Positions 13,166 to 26,108 of a DNA stretch of 64,000 bases are shown in pieces. The notes beneath the pieces were generated by a model that was given only the letters and a program-made list of their open reading frames with translations, did not search any database and had not been told where the DNA came from. The DNA is from Rhytidiadelphus loreus (lineage: Eukaryota; Streptophyta; Bryopsida; Hypnales; Hylocomiaceae), in contig OX344764.1 of NCBI GenBank assembly GCA_947034895.1, positions 310,001-374,000 of the forward strand, given 5' to 3'. Position numbers and translations under genes: made by a program. Each line of letters starts with the position of its first letter. Position 1 is the first letter of the stretch.

Positions 13166-13878
13166 AATGGCTTGTCTATATTTTTTTTGATTGCCCATGT
13201 TTTTTTTAGGTTGCCTAAAAACAAAAAAATGTTACTACCATGAAAATATGACTAATAATATAATTCAATGTTCTCAAACGAGTTCCCTACCGTTCCCTAT
13301 GAAATACTTTGGTGTTCCCAATGGACGTATAATATACGCTCGTGAAGTACAAGACCCAAAAACGACTGGCAATCATATTTTGCAGTCATATTTCTCTCCA
13401 AGGTATTGACCTCCCAGAATATGACTGCGAGTAGTCGCCAGTCATCCTCAGTCATATTTTTGCAGTCATAAAACACTACTGTTGTTGTAGTGTTACCTCC
13501 ATTGTGGTGATGGTGGTTGGGGTTTTCTCTTCGTGTAGGCTTCTTGAAAAGGTTGTACTAACCCTAGAGACACCTTCTACCGTACTTTGGCGATGCCGCT
13601 TTGGAGGGCTACTAGTGCTTAAAGTTGAGTGGGTGATTTCTTCTTTGGGGTTGTGGCTAGTTAAAATAGCCAAACCTTGGTGTTTTGAGTTCCACCTTCG
13701 TGGAGTAGCCTTTTTACCCCCATTGTGGTGATGGTGTTGGGAGTTTGAGGTTTTTAGAAGAGAGATTGTACTAACCCTGGAGATACCTCCCACTATACCT
13801 TGGCGATGCCATTATAGAGGGCCTCTAGTACTTGAGTGAGTGGAGTTTTGTCTTTTGAAGTTGTGGCTAGTTGGAGTA

Positions 13879-14095
13879 CACTATAAAAGAATCATGTTTT
13901 AGGTGACGTTTTGTAATTTTTTTAATCGGATTTTAGGTGATATCTAATGCAACATATCCATGTTTTTATGTCAACAATATTTCCAACATAATATCAATTT
14001 TGACATAAAAATATGGGTATGTTGCATTAGATATCACCAAAAATCCGTTTAAAAAAATTACAGAACACCAACTAAAATATAGATTTCTTCTAGTG
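13879..14095. mobile_element. CACTA-type MITE (217 bp)
   Basis: It begins CACTATAAAAGAATC and ends inverted as CACTAGAAGAAATC. The target duplication GTA is at 13876-13878 and 14096-14098. The two halves are long imperfect inverted repeats sharing ATATCTAATGCAACATA-like blocks, so the element can fold almost end to end. Removing it with one GTA joins TTGTGGCTAGTTGGAGTAGCC, which matches the other GTGGCTAGTT...TAGCC copies nearby (10812, 13643). It inserted into unit C1. Confidence 0.9.
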
Positions 14096-15199
14096 GTAGC
14101 CAAATCTTGGTCCTTCATTGAGGGTTGATGGGCATTTTCCCCCTTAATGGCGAAGCTTTGAACCTTGTTGTGCTTGAGTCTCAAGTCTATGTGGTTAATC
14201 TTGTCGTTGTCTCCTTACTTTAGTCCCAACTCTATCTTGCATTAGTCCTAAATTCACCCCCTTTTCTTGTCAACGATTACGTAAACTAGCTGGCGGGGCC
14301 GAAGCCTACTAGGGGATAGAGCTCCTTAGAGTAAAAGTCAAGTCAAAAGTAGCTCCAAAATCTTAGAGTAAGGATGAGAGGATTCCAAAAACATAAAGAA
14401 CGTTCCATTTGGATAGGAATTGAGAAAGTTAGGAAATGATGAAGTTACCATTGAAGAACGGATGAACTCCTAGGTTTTTCATCCCTCCAAGCCCGAACTT
14501 GGATGTTAGGGTTTTTTCTCACTTTAGACACTTGCCCAAAGTTTGAGAATAGTTTGGAGGTAGGAAATGGTAGAATTTAGTAAATGAAAGATAGGTAGTT
14601 AGATTAGAAGTTAAAATTCAAACAACCATCATTTTTGATAGAAGTGACCAATTTCTGTGAATCTTACCTTTATGGAAATGGTGTCATTTGATCTTGCACC
14701 TTAGATAGGTTAAACATATTGGGAACAAAATCAAGTAGATTCTACAGCGGCCTTGGCTGACCCTCTACTGAGAACTCTTAAAATAATTGTAGAACACAAA
14801 GTAGATTAGTAACATAAGATTAGGACATTAGAAAAAATCCATTGCTTGAAAGGCACAATGGATTGATGCTTAAGCACCTTCTAGAATAGAAATCTACCAT
14901 AGGACTAGAACCTAGTTGTGTTCGCCTATTTACCAAGGGTAGGTAAATAAGCGCTCACAAAATGGTGCGTCTGCTAGAAGTGAGGATTTAAAAGCTTGCC
15001 TTTTAGATTTTCTCACGATAGAAATTAGATTAGAATATTGCTTAAAGTGTCTAGTCGAAGTTTGATAGTAGTGGTAGAAGTTAGTTAATAGTAAAAGTTA
15101 GTTAGAAGTAGTATCTTAGAAATAGTTATGGTAAAAGTCGACATTAGTTCTTGTGAATTCTCAAAGTCTTGAGATGACGATCTAGTTGGTCCTAGTGCG

Positions 15200-18100
15200 G
15201 CTTAGAGTGTTTCTAACTCCACCCTTAAGTTAAAAAGTTGCATACAAGTTCTAGCAACATAAGTTAGTATTTCGTATGGGTGAATTGTAAACTTAGTGTT
15301 CTTTGGCCTTCCAAGCAATGGACACTTTGTTTGTGATGATGATAATCTAATTTTAATTGCTTTAAAATAATCTAAACGTAATATGGTTCAAGACCTTCAT
15401 GAGTAAGTAAACCTATTCTAATGTGAAAATCTATCTAAGCTAAATTGTAGAATATAATTTTCCCTTTCCAAAATGGTAAAACAAGTTGGATTCTGATATT
15501 CCTAGTCAAAGTTATTCGCAGATGAAATTTGGCCCTAATTCTATCTTAAAAACTTCATCCGTCAACTAAAAATAATAAATAAATAATAAATAAATCTAAA
15601 TTTTAGGGTTTAAATGTTAATTAAGTTAACTAATGGATTTTTGAGAGAAAACCTAATTTTGATTTATTTTAAGAACTTTCATCCAGAATTAAGCCAAACT
15701 TCATCCATACTTTACCTCTTAGAATTAAAGTAATTTTTAAAGTAAAAGGTGGTTATGGAATCTTCAAAAGATTCTCTAAAAGATTATAGTCTCAAAAGAT
15801 TTTTTAATTGTTTCTTAAGAATATTCCTAATTGTTCTTTTATTGATCCTAATTCTAAGTTATTATTCTAAATTTAGTGAAATTTTAGGGTTTTAGGGTTT
15901 TTATGAGGAAAGTAAGAAATTACCCTTCTATTAAGGTAAAAGTAAGAATTTTTTACCTCTAAGTAAAAACTTATGGATGAATGAAAATTCCCCTTAGTTG
16001 GATGGAAATCTTTATTCAATAAGTTTTATGTAGAATAAAGGGATAAATTAGGTTTTAACTTCTTCAATTATTCTAATATTTCCTAGATTCTTAATTCAAG
16101 TTAGATCCCCTTTTTAAATTCTAAATGTTCCTAATTAAATTTGATGTTCTTTAATTGTTAATTTTATGCTAAATTTCCTAGGGTTTTTTTTTCAAGCAAA
16201 CAATTTTTTAAAATTAAAAAGCAAAAGATGGTGTTATTTTAACGTACCTCACTGGTGAACAAATCAATGGTGCCGTCCTCAAGAATCACCAAGTGTATTG
16301 TCTCGTAATAACCCTCCCTTTCTTCATCCATCTTGCTAATCCATCGCAAATTCGAAATTAATAGTTGTTTGTTTGTTGTATTTTTTGTTCTAATTCTAAT
16401 TTCTTACAAATGGTTACGGGATTTTAATTGAATTTAGAGGTATTTTGAATAATTTACAAATTAATTCAAAACTATTTTAAATACCAAAAGACAATTAAAT
16501 CCACTAAATCAAATCAAATCAAATTAGAAGCTTCTACAATCCTAATTGTTGATCATTTTTCTAATTGTTTTGGAATTATTAGTTGGCTTTTTGTTTTATC
16601 TTCTTGGCTTATTAGGCCTAATAAAACAAAACTTAATAAAATCCAAACCACTAAATCCAAAAGAATAATAAAAAAAATGAATAAAGAACAACTTGCTTCA
16701 ATAGTAAAAAGAATAAAATCAAATAAATGGCCCTACCTATTAAATACAATTATTCTTTCAAACCTTTTATGTTTTGTCTTCCTTTCTTCCAAGTTTTGGA
16801 CTCTTAATTTCCAACCACTTCAATGCTCCTCACACTCCTTCAACCTCCAACCGGTGTATTCATTTCTTCCTTCTCTCCTACCTTTCAATTGTGCTTGATG
16901 TATGCCAAGAGTTAGTATGAAAATGGTGATAGATTAGCAAGTTTAAAACTCCAAATTTGAACCGTAAACATTCAATAGCCTTCAAGGAAGTACAAACCAC
17001 AGAGTGTAGACTTTGGAGATTACAAAGTGACAGATCATGTTTTGTCTGAGTGACCAGAGCTTGTCACAATTCACAACACGTGTCCCCAAGAACCAATACC
17101 AAGCCAAAGACTTGTCTGAGTTCAGATTGAATTGATCTCACAAATTGCTTGCAAAAAATAGGATCTCACCTTAAGGCCTTGAGACCTCACCGGGATCTTG
17201 GGACCTCGTTTGAGACCTATTGCTTCTTTGGTTGGAACTATTGGCTGGTCCAGAACTCCAGTATGAACATGCGATCGTAATTTCAATGGAATGAGCAAAT
17301 TTTCACAGAAAGTTTACTAATTGTGAACTAAGAAAGATATTTAACTAATTGCTATTTTAATTTTTATTAGAGTTTTGGGGATTTTTGTAAGGCTCAAAAA
17401 TACAAATAAATAAATCTAATCAATTTTGGGGAATTTAAGAAGTAAGAAAAAAATTAAAACTATTGCTAAAAATCTAACTAAAGACTAATTTTTATGGGAT
17501 TTTTGAAGTAAGGAAAGTAAGAAAAATAATGGAAAGAAAGCAATAAATGGCACAATTCAAAAGCAAAGGCACCCCAATACAAAAGAGAGAATTTGATGGA
17601 ATTTGAGGGCATTATATAAGCCATAAAAGAGTATCTTTTTCAAATTTCAAATCTAATAGGGTTCAAGCTTCGCTGTACGAGGACAACCCTAGGTGATAAT
17701 TAAGAAATAGAAACTTTTAAACTTCCAAATACCCGTTTCCAAGATTTAAACAATTTAAGCTTCGCCGTGTGGAGGCTACCTCAGGCAACACTAAAGAATT
17801 AAGAAACTAGAACTTTTAAAATATCCGTTTCCAGAAATTTTTAAGTCAAAGCTTCGTCGTGCGAGAGCAACCCTAGGAAATAATGAACAAATTAAAGTTT
17901 CAAGTACCCATTTCCAGGTTTCAAAAGTCAAAGCTCTGCCGTGCGGGAGCAACCCCAGGAATAAACGGTATCCACGGACCCAAACTAGTATTTTAAAAGC
18001 TTAATTTTTAAAGGAGGTACACATGACAATGTTTAACCGAACATTAGCAATTAATCAAACCAAACACCCGTTATACAACGAATTTTGGCACGTGATAATG

Positions 18101-19953
18101 CACAAAACCTTTTGGCAAAGTCTAGCCTTGCCGCTTTTAAGTTTTGAATTCACAAGCTGTTATCAATTTGCACAAATTGTTGGTTAGTATCCAAAAAAAC
18201 AAAAAAATCAATTAGAGTTTGGGAACTATCTCCACAACCCTCTTAATACCAAAGTTTTGGGGCTTAAAACCTCCAAATTCAAGAAAGAAATTTAGTAACT
18301 GAAACAATAATAGAATTAGAGGATTTTCTCCTCCTAAACTCTTGGAAATTAAAGTTTGGGGGCTTGAAGCCTCCAAATTCAAACAAGAAAAGAAAAGAAA
18401 TCTTTGAAGGGGCCCTCCGGACCTTTAAAGTACAAGAGAAAAGAAAGAAATAGCCAAATCTTGGCTTAAAAGTGCTCTGACAAGTGTCGATAGCACAACA
18501 AGAACAACAACAAGAAATGAGTAAGAGAATGAGGGCCACAAACAACCACGAGGAAGAGCCTTATATACTCGCTCCTGGCCCCCCCTCGATAAGTTGTTCG
18601 TAAATTTGTTTTTATTACTTATTTAGATATTTTGTTAAACTAACCTAAGATATTTTCAAAATAATCTTTGTTTAATGGGAAGGAAGGTCCTCAAGCAAGT
18701 TCCTTTGAGGCTCTAAATGGCCTTGAAATCTTGCCTAAATCAAATCTAAGATTTCCCCAAAGATATTTTGAAATTCAACCTAATTAACCGAGATATTTTG
18801 CAATTTAATTTAAGTTTAGTTCCAAATTGTCTTTCTTTAGTTCAAAAGATGACTTTTTACGCAAGACAAGTATCTTGAGCAAATCCAATCTTTGATTTTC
18901 CAAAAGATATTTGCAAAATCACCCTAGATTAATCACAAATTACTATAAAAAAGTCAAACTAAGGGCTGACCCTCTCTATCTTTTGAGGGACAACTTGAAA
19001 CCAAAAACAAATTGCGCCATTGCGTTCAGAAGACCCCAATTAGTCTAAAGGACCCTTAACCCCTACCTCCTCAGTTGTTTTTTAGCGCAAAATTGAGTCA
19101 TGGTAACTCTGAATAAAAGTCAAAATTCTAACTTTTGGAGTTTGCGCTTTTTGATGAAACTGTCCAGCTAAGGTAGTTTAGAATATTCATAGGAGTAAGA
19201 ATTGACCCTTGAAATGCTCCATTCAAACACCGTTAGCTCTTGGTATGCCGGTCAACTTACCGCCAAGTTGTAAATTCTTGTAAAATTCGATGTCAGTTCT
19301 AATTCTGGTACTTGGGAATGTTGGAATGTCTTCAAACTTGACAAGGTGCTTTATTGTCACACAAAACACTATCCTAATTTTTAGTGAGATTTTGCCGCAA
19401 CATTGATAATTTCTAGGAATTTACGAATGCAATTTTAAGCGATTGACTTCCCATGGAGTCATCATGGAGTTTTGTAAAATCCCAAAACTTTTGGCCATTC
19501 TTCTACAAGTTGTCCATCAACTAAGAGCAAAACCAAACCTTCAATAAAGATGTTATTTTTAGCAGTTCTTTAATAATTTCCACCGAGGGGGAAATTATTC
19601 TTGATACCCGAGGAATCTTGGTTGATCGAATCTTGATTTATCGAATCTCGATTTGACCTCTTAGCATGCTTTGACCTAGAAAAGCACCTCTTTGTATGTT
19701 CCAATCACCTTTTCCTCCATCTTGGACTGTAAATGGTATGAGTTCTCAAAATTACCTGCAAATAACAAATCCAACTCTTTCGAATTGGAATTTGACTGAC
19801 TTTGACTGGACTCTATTATTTAGCTAGGTTGTCACATGCATATTTATAGGTGTTAGTTTGCATGAACAAGACACTAGGACTGGCTAACACTCATATATCT
19901 TTTCTTCACTCAGAATTATTAATTATCAATCTAAACTTACCAATAAGACTTAG
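15200..19953 (-). mobile_element. LTR-like unit C3 (minus orientation)
   Basis: It carries the same ordered blocks as C2 in the same orientation: CCTTCCAAGCAATGGA near 15307 (29362 in C2), GCTTCGCCGT repeats at 17660-17950 (31230-31560 in C2), a TATA box near 18560 on the minus strand, GTGAGATTTTGCCGC at 19384 (32513 in C2), and CACATG at 19837 (32985 in C2). The outer TGTGAGCCCC end is missing, apparently cut by or joined to element B1. No coding domain is visible. It faces C1, so the two form a large imperfect inverted arrangement. Limits are approximate. Confidence 0.5.
17655..17965. repeat. AAGCTTCGCCGT tandem repeats in unit C3
   Basis: Four copies spaced about 85-100 bp of a block around CAAGCTTCGCCGTGCGAG-AACCCTAGG, at about 17666, 17757, 17849 and 17930. 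Each is followed by AAATACCCATTTCCAG-like sequence. The matching array in C2 is at 31230-31560. Confidence 0.7.
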
Positions 19954-22900
19954 TGTCGTAGCACAAGAAAGTAAAATCCCTCCCGTAGACATTGAAACAT
20001 GTTTAAAACGTCTTTAGGATGACTTGTGTATCGTTTCCACAGAGATCTAATTGTACTTCTAATAGTGATGACCGGAACATGATGTAGAAGTTACCACAAC
20101 CACAAGTGAACCGGATTCTAGGACGGAAAGCTTTGAACTATCTAATTTTTTGCGTCTCATTCAGTTGGGCTATTTCCCGTAATCCCAATTCGTACACCAA
20201 CAAACAGGAAATGTCTAAATACTATGGCATTCCCTTTCCCACTAATTAATGTTATGATCCTAGGATACAGAACCGGAACTGGAAGGAGTGTCGCTATTCT
20301 ATTCCTCTTCTTGATTCAGCTTCTGGATCCTCAAACTAGTAACCGGATAGAAGTTTAGCCTCTATAACAGAGGGATCCGCGAATTGCCATTAAGGAAGGC
20401 TGCGTGAATTTCTACCCTTTAAGTTTTATAATGACAGAAGTTCCACTTTTAAAGAAGAAAATAACAAAAAGACATGGAAGAATGGGACTTCAGTTTCTCC
20501 TCACAACTAATCCAGAAACTAATCCAGACATAAAAGGTCACTCAGGAAACCCCTACAATCCCCACATTACTACAACGACAGATTCTCCCGACCCAAGTTC
20601 CTAGATAGAAATGCTACTCCCGGAAACTGGATACAGGAAACATCCGGGGACAACTCATCTTCCTCAAAACCTACAAACACAGCTACCCATACGAAGTAAT
20701 GGTTCTAGCATTACCGGCATACCAACCTAGTGTCAAGACTTCTCAAACCAACACTTGGGAAATGGAAATCAGAATACTTTGCAATGGAATATGAAAAATA
20801 TAAGTCTAAAACTGTCTAGGTTTGAATCTAACTTCAACCCCTTAAATAACACATCCATGGGCATCCAAAAGGTCCCAAGGGAATCCTAAACTACGGACCA
20901 GAGAATGACACGCGTCATTCTCCCAATTCCAAAATCTCAGCGTTGATTTCCTAACAGCGGGCCTTTCCTACAAAAAGCGGATCTCAGATCCCAAAAATCT
21001 GGATTCGGTTGACCAGGTTCATCCGACTGGAAAGTAACTTGAAAGTTGTTTCCTACCTACCAAAAACTTGAGTTTTCGCTAACTCCTAAATCTGATCCTA
21101 CAAATCATCTACCTACTTCTTCTTTTGCCACTTGGATGGTGTTGGTGCGGTCTTGGCCACACCTTTTCTTGTTGGCTGTTGTCTACTGCCAGAGGACTTA
21201 ACCCCTTCAGTAACTTTCCCCTTTGAAGGAGTGGAAGTTTTACCTTTTCTCCTTGTAGGCACAAGTTCCGGTTCCAGTTCCTCCTCTTCTTTTTCCTCGG
21301 ACTCTTCTTCTGAGCTAGGCTGACTTTCCTCCTTTTCTGAGGGCTCTGGTGACTCATCCTCCTCAGATACTAGATCAGGTGGTGGTGATGCCTCCCTGCT
21401 CCTCTTTGATGTTGATTTCCGTTTGGTTAAGGCTGGCTTTGGGGACAGACCGAAAAGTGTACTCTATGGAGTATCCAAATCCGGTTCCAACACCTTACTT
21501 TGACTGTGGGTCTGGGATCCGGGTGACAACCCTTTTCCGGTCTCCATATCAAGCCTCAATTTGGAGTGGTTGGCGGGTGTGGTCTTCTCTTCCTTCAACT
21601 TCCGGTCAGCTGAACTCTTGGACAGCGTGGCCTTGTTAGGGGTCTCCTTTACCTTACTCTTGATCTTTTCCGGTTCCGGTTCCAAAGGAAAACCGGCACC
21701 TTCTAGGAGTTCCCTTAACCCAAACAAAGTAGTTTCCATCTTCTCATGATAGGATACTAAGATTGAAACTAGTTTGGGCTCCATCTGAGATCCCTCCTTG
21801 AGTACCTCAGCCTCAAAAAGTTTAGCTTTGTTGATTACCTCGCCTGGATTCCCAATAAACTTTCGGATCCGCTTAAGGGTGTCCACGGATTCATCCAGAG
21901 TTGTCTACCCTCACTCTCTGACTTCTTCCCTAGTTCCTTTTTTAGATCCTTTATTTGACCGATTAGGCTAGCTACCCGGTTTTCTAACTTTCGGATCATT
22001 TCCTTATCACTCATCATTTTCCCTTGAATGCCCTTTAGTTCATTTATGACCAACCCAAGAGGGTCAACTGACTTTGCCCAAACCGGATCCTTACTAGTTC
22101 CCTCTCTAGCCTACCTCTTTGCCTTTCTTTTGGGGAACCTCATGTTCCTCTTCCGGTTCTGATTCATCTACTAACACTTCTATCCTCTCTTCCGGTTCCA
22201 GTCCCGGACTAATGTCAAACTGCAGCATCACATCCGCGGATTTGTACATTGTCACCTCCTTTCCTCTCAATAAATCATTATGCTCATAGAGGTGGAAGAG
22301 AAAGGGAGAAAGACCAAAGGGTTTGGACTTGCCTACCACTGTGACCATCTTGGCCACTACTTCTTTCAGCACTAAACCCCAACTCACTTTCCTCTTTCCG
22401 ATCAGGGCACCAAAAATCGTGTTTGCTAAAGTAATTGTGACCTGGGTAGGACGCTTCGGACACTAGTAGAAAATAGGGTCAAATGTGACCAGTGAAGAAA
22501 TGACTGGTGATTGAAAGGCTATTAAAAAATGACTTCCAGTCATTGAAATGGCACCAAAGCTGACGTGTCGAAGGCCACAGTCATGTAGAAGTCACTTCCT
22601 ACAGTACTGGATGGACTTCTAGATGAAATCGACGACCAAAATTAGTATTATCTATAGTTAAGTCTGTATTCTGTGGCCTTGTTGCTGATGTAGTTTTGGT
22701 TGAGTCATATTTGAGTTGTGCTGTCATAAAATGAGCCCAATATATGACTACAATAGAATGGAGGAATGACTATTAACCCCTCACCGCTGAAGGGGACGAA
22801 AAGTGTCCTCACATAGTCTAGTAGTCCAATTCAAAGTGCTGTAACTTTTGCATCCAATGTTCAAATTCAATAAAACTTGTTGGAAAAGTTGCGCATACTA

Positions 22901-24419
22901 GTCTAGTCTCTGTGGTAAAATTTTCAGATCAATCCAAGATTTACAGACTTTTGGGAAGCCAATCGAAGTTCACAGGTTCAATTTGAGTTTACCAAATTGC
23001 ATTTTGATGGCTGCAACTTCGGGGGCTTGTATCTTCTTCATCCAATGTAAGTTTTCTATAAAATTTGTTGGGTTATGTTCTAATTAAAGTCTAGTTATTG
23101 TGGTAAAACTTTCATGTCAATCCAAGTTGTTTTGAATGTTTGGGAGCAATTCAAAGTTCAAAATCCAGACATTTTTGGAATACAGTGAACTTCAGCGGCT
23201 TATTTCTTCTTCATACAGTGTCCGATTCCAATAATTGTTTTTGGAAAAATTGCGCATACTAGTCTTTTTTTGTGTGGTTAAAATTTCATATCAATCCAAA
23301 AATTTATGATTGACTAAGAAGCATTTTAGCAGAGGGAGGTTCAGGCATAGATGTGTTTTCTGCAACTTTTTTTTTTTCTTATTTGACATTTCAAAACAAT
23401 TTTGCAGATACAAAGAGTCAATTGAATGATATTCTCTTTCACCAATGTGTTTGTTTTCTGGTTTTGAGTCACTTTTTAGTTTAAAGTTTTTTCATTTGAG
23501 TAGATTTAGAAGTTGAAATTCACCTCCAAATGTGTTTCTAGGAAAATTTCAGCATCTTTTTTCAACACTAAAACATTATAATCTTGCAATCTATACAGTC
23601 AAATAACTTTAAATTCGGTTGACATCATCTTCAACACACACACTACAAGATTGTATGGTTGAGATTTTCATACCTCAATGACATTTAGACTTATAGCACT
23701 TGTAAAGCAAGGAAGCTTTTAGACATGTTTGGGCTTTGGCAATGAGGGGTTAATGGGACACTATGAAAATTGAACTTAAATTTATTGTTTGCTTCTCTAT
23801 AAAGGTCTACTTGCATTGTAATCATTTTTAAGTCACAAACTGTAAGTGCACTCCAACCAGATGGATGGCTTGGATGGATGGATCAGAGAGAAAATTCAGA
23901 TGGACAATTCAGATGGTCAAATCAGATTGCTTCTTTTTTGAGCGATTTAGATGGATGGGTGAAAATTGCATTTTGGGGACAAATTAATGGACGGGTCAGA
24001 TTATATTTGGACAATAAATAGACCGCTCAAATTGTATCTCTACAACTAGTGGATGGCTCAGATTTTAGGTCAGTTGCCTTTCTACTTCTATAGTGGCTGA
24101 CATGTGGTATGTTGTAATTGCATTTCATTTTTTAGTCATTGATTAGTAATTGATTAGGGCAGTTATAGAGTAGTCATTGATTAGTCATTGTTTAGGCATT
24201 ATTTAGTTTAATAATACATTGGGACATGGCATCTGTAGATTGCAGCTATAGTTGCTAAAGATGAACGATGGAGATTTCATCTCTCTCATTTACAGTTAGG
24301 GTTAGATTAGTTGCCGCCTACTTAAGTGCATCTTCTTCTTCTTCTTCCTCCTTGTTGATGAACACCTTCTCATTTTCTCTTCTTGTTTTTACTCCAATTT
24401 TTCTAAGTAAGTCTTTAGT

Positions 24420-24660
24420 TACAATCTTCTTTTTGTTGTATTGTTGTGTTGTTTTGTTGTATTGTTTTGTGTTATTGTTTTGTATTGTTATTGTTCTTAT
24501 GTTGTGTTGTTGTTCTTGTGTAAGTTGAGTTGTTGTTTTGTTGTTTTGTTGTTTGCTGTTGTGTTGTTTTATTATTTTGTTGCTTTAATTGTTGTTGTGC
24601 TGATTTGTTCATTTTCTATTTTGGTGTTTTGCTGATTTGTGGTTTTGTTGTTGAATGTTT
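24420..24660 (+). repeat. T/G-rich low-complexity stretch (TTGTTGT/TTGTATTG)
   Basis: Irregular runs of TTGTT, TTGTG and TTGTATTG over about 240 bases within E2. The open frames across it encode only Val/Leu/Cys/Phe strings and are not credible genes. Confidence 0.6.
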
Positions 24661-24714
24661 TTAGTTGGAAGTGGGCTGCAATTTTCAATGGACCAAAAAT
24701 GTCAAAACAATGAC

Positions 24715-24920
24715 TAGCACATCATCACCAGTGACTATCATATGACTCATATATGATTGACACAACTCAAAAACAACTATCATATGACTCATATATGACT
24801 AGCACAACTCAAAAATGACTATCATATGATTCATATATGATTGACGTAACTCAAAAACGACTATCGTATGACTCATATATGACTGATGCAACTCAAAAAT
24901 GACTAAAGTTTGATAGTTTC
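24715..24920. repeat. Subterminal tandem repeats of CACTA element E2
   Basis: About five copies of a roughly 40-bp unit with the core CATATGACTCATATATGACT followed by (A/G)CACAACTCAAAAA(C/T)GACTAT. ATGACTCAT is close to the ATGACT...AGTCAT words of element E1, which suggests related transposases. Confidence 0.75.
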
Positions 24921-26108
24921 AGCCAAAACCATTACTACAAAATGACTAACATGATCTGAAATCTTCCATGTTAATTAAATGGGTCATTCATGAATCAGCC
25001 AATAATAAACCTCCACGTATACAAACCACATCAACTGTCCCATATTATCACATCCGAATGAAGTTCCACATCAGCAAGGATGGAAAAGAATGAGCCAGTC
25101 CTAAATGACTATTTGGTCCGTAATCACTCGTCCTCTATGACTCTAAGCCCAAAATCTACTTTCAGTCATATTGTTGTCATAAGTGTCCGAAATGACTAGT
25201 TATGCAGTCATAGACAACAATCATTGATAGTCCCTTTTCTACTAGTGGGATTCAAGATCGGAACCAAAAACTCCAGAATTCTCCTATGCCTTAGGTTTGA
25301 GCAATCAATCACTACATATCCGTCCTTAGGGTTGATAGGATTGCAAAATATACCATTAGAAAACTTCTCTGATCGTCCAACCATTCCTTCCCCTTCATTC
25401 GGACAATTGTACACCTCTCCCCACATTTCCGGAGTCCATCCACTTGGTTGCGCTCGGATTGTCTTCTGCCACTTACTTGATTGGTCTGCGAGAAGCTCCC
25501 CAACCATCGCCTTGTTCTTCAAGCTCCAGGGCTTCCTCATAAAGCCATCACATCCAAGACCCACCAAATCCTCCCGCAAGAGCGTCTTCTCCTTCATGTT
25601 TTTGGGTAGTCCCGGCGTTACTAACCGGAGTGTGATTGAAAGTGGCTCCTCACTTTCTTCAACCTTCACCATGGCTCTCAAACTACTCAGAATGGCTTTA
25701 ACAACTTCTCAACTCCTTCTTCTAAACAATTGCTTCACACTTCTACTCTTACGAAATAGGCAGTCTGCCATCCGTTCAACATGAACCGGAAAAGAATTTA
25801 CACTCTTCCTAGCTCCAGCGCCATACTTACTTGAAAAACACTCACTCACAAGTAGAGAATACCAAGGTGAGAAGATGGAATGAAGAGGCTGTTACAAAAC
25901 CTTTTTTTCCCTTTTTTCCATCCGATTTCCCTACTGTTAAAAATGACCGTTTTGTCTTTGCCAGAAAATAGTTTCTATTTTATTGGCTCTCCTATTTTCC
26001 CAGTAGTTACCGTTAGCTCCCGGTTTCTACTTCCGATATCGATTTGACAATTCTCAGATACCTAAGAGTCCTGCCAATAAAGATCTGGCTTAACCATTTG
26101 TCGCAGCA

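Larger units (their letters stand above)
10873..13492. mobile_element. Non-autonomous CACTA (CMC/EnSpm) element E1
   Basis: It begins CACTACAACAAAAGCAGTG and ends with the inverted counterpart, CACTACAACAACAGTAGTG on the minus strand. The terminal homology continues about 35 bp through TTTTATGACTGCAAAA. The 3-bp target duplication TTA is at 10870-10872 and 13493-13495. No transposase domain is present. The interior is subterminal repeats (11130-11345), a 43-bp minisatellite (12120-12980) and short hairpin repeats (13018-13165). Known: CACTA elements have CACTA termini, 3-bp duplications and subterminal transposase-binding repeats. It interrupts unit C1, whose C2 counterpart is uninterrupted. 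Confidence 0.93.
9369..15200 (+). mobile_element. LTR-like unit C1 (plus orientation), carrying two CACTA insertions
   Basis: It starts TGTGAGCCCCAAATTCG. The same start is found inverted at 33257 (C2). C1 and C2 share ordered blocks: CACATG near 9630 and 32985, a GCGGTAAAATCTCACT block at 10090 and 32520, a TATA box (CCTATATAAGG at 10640, CCTATAAAAGG at 31995 minus), and a GGCGATGCCGCTTTGG block at 13590 and 31690. Order and TATA position suggest a very long LTR or LTR plus leader of a retrotransposon, with no coding domain visible. The right limit is approximate, where it meets inverted unit C3. Without the 2.6-kb and 0.2-kb insertions it would be about 3 kb. Confidence 0.6.
22461..25247. 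mobile_element. Non-autonomous CACTA element E2
   Basis: It begins CACTAGTAGAAAATAGGG and ends inverted as CACTAGTAGAAAAGGGAC. The target duplication GGA is at 22458-22460 and 25248-25250. It interrupts the B1 reading frame, and precise removal restores the frame. No transposase domain is visible. The left side holds GACTGG/CCAGTCA subterminal words and the right side a tandem array (24715-24920). The middle is AT-rich with a T/G-rich stretch at 24420-24660. Confidence 0.93.
21109..25681 (-). pseudogene. B-family element protein, copy B1 (broken)
   Basis: The N-terminal part (25681-25250) and the continuation (22460-22106) are separated by the E2 insertion. Removing E2 with one GGA target copy restores the frame through LEFLVPILNP into LANTIFGALIGKRK, matching B2 and B3. 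Further down, the frame shifts at least twice (pieces at 22053-21835, 21886-21464 and 21357-21109) and TAG stops occur. The rest is Glu/Lys-rich and coiled-coil-like, with a Ser/Lys-rich basic end. The conserved N-terminal block (GCDGF-x-KPWSLKN ... P-x-W-TPEMWGEVYNC) identifies the family. It resembles the plant 'putative transposon protein' type domain, but I cannot confirm that. Confidence 0.7.
19954..26064 (-). mobile_element. Mobile element B1 (minus strand), split by CACTA element E2
   Basis: The left end starts TGTCGTAGCACAAG, like B2 (TGTCGCAGCACAGG at 26109) and B3 (TGTCGTACG at 56416). Shortly inside, all three have a (G)TATCG-type block followed by CACAGAG or CCAGGG, then a CAGAGGG block, then ACAACGAC, before the minus-strand ORF. 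Internal sequence is rich in CCGGA/TCCGG words. The right boundary is uncertain, between the end of the coding part (about 25790) and B2. The superfamily is discussed under B3. Confidence 0.55.

Noticed and set aside
9369..19953. C1 and C3 as the two LTRs of one complete retrotransposon
   Set aside because: They are inverted to each other, while LTRs of one element are direct repeats, and no gag or pol lies between.
24268..24635. Ser/Leu/Val-rich frames that look like membrane peptides
   Set aside because: They come from the T/G-rich low-complexity stretch in element E2.
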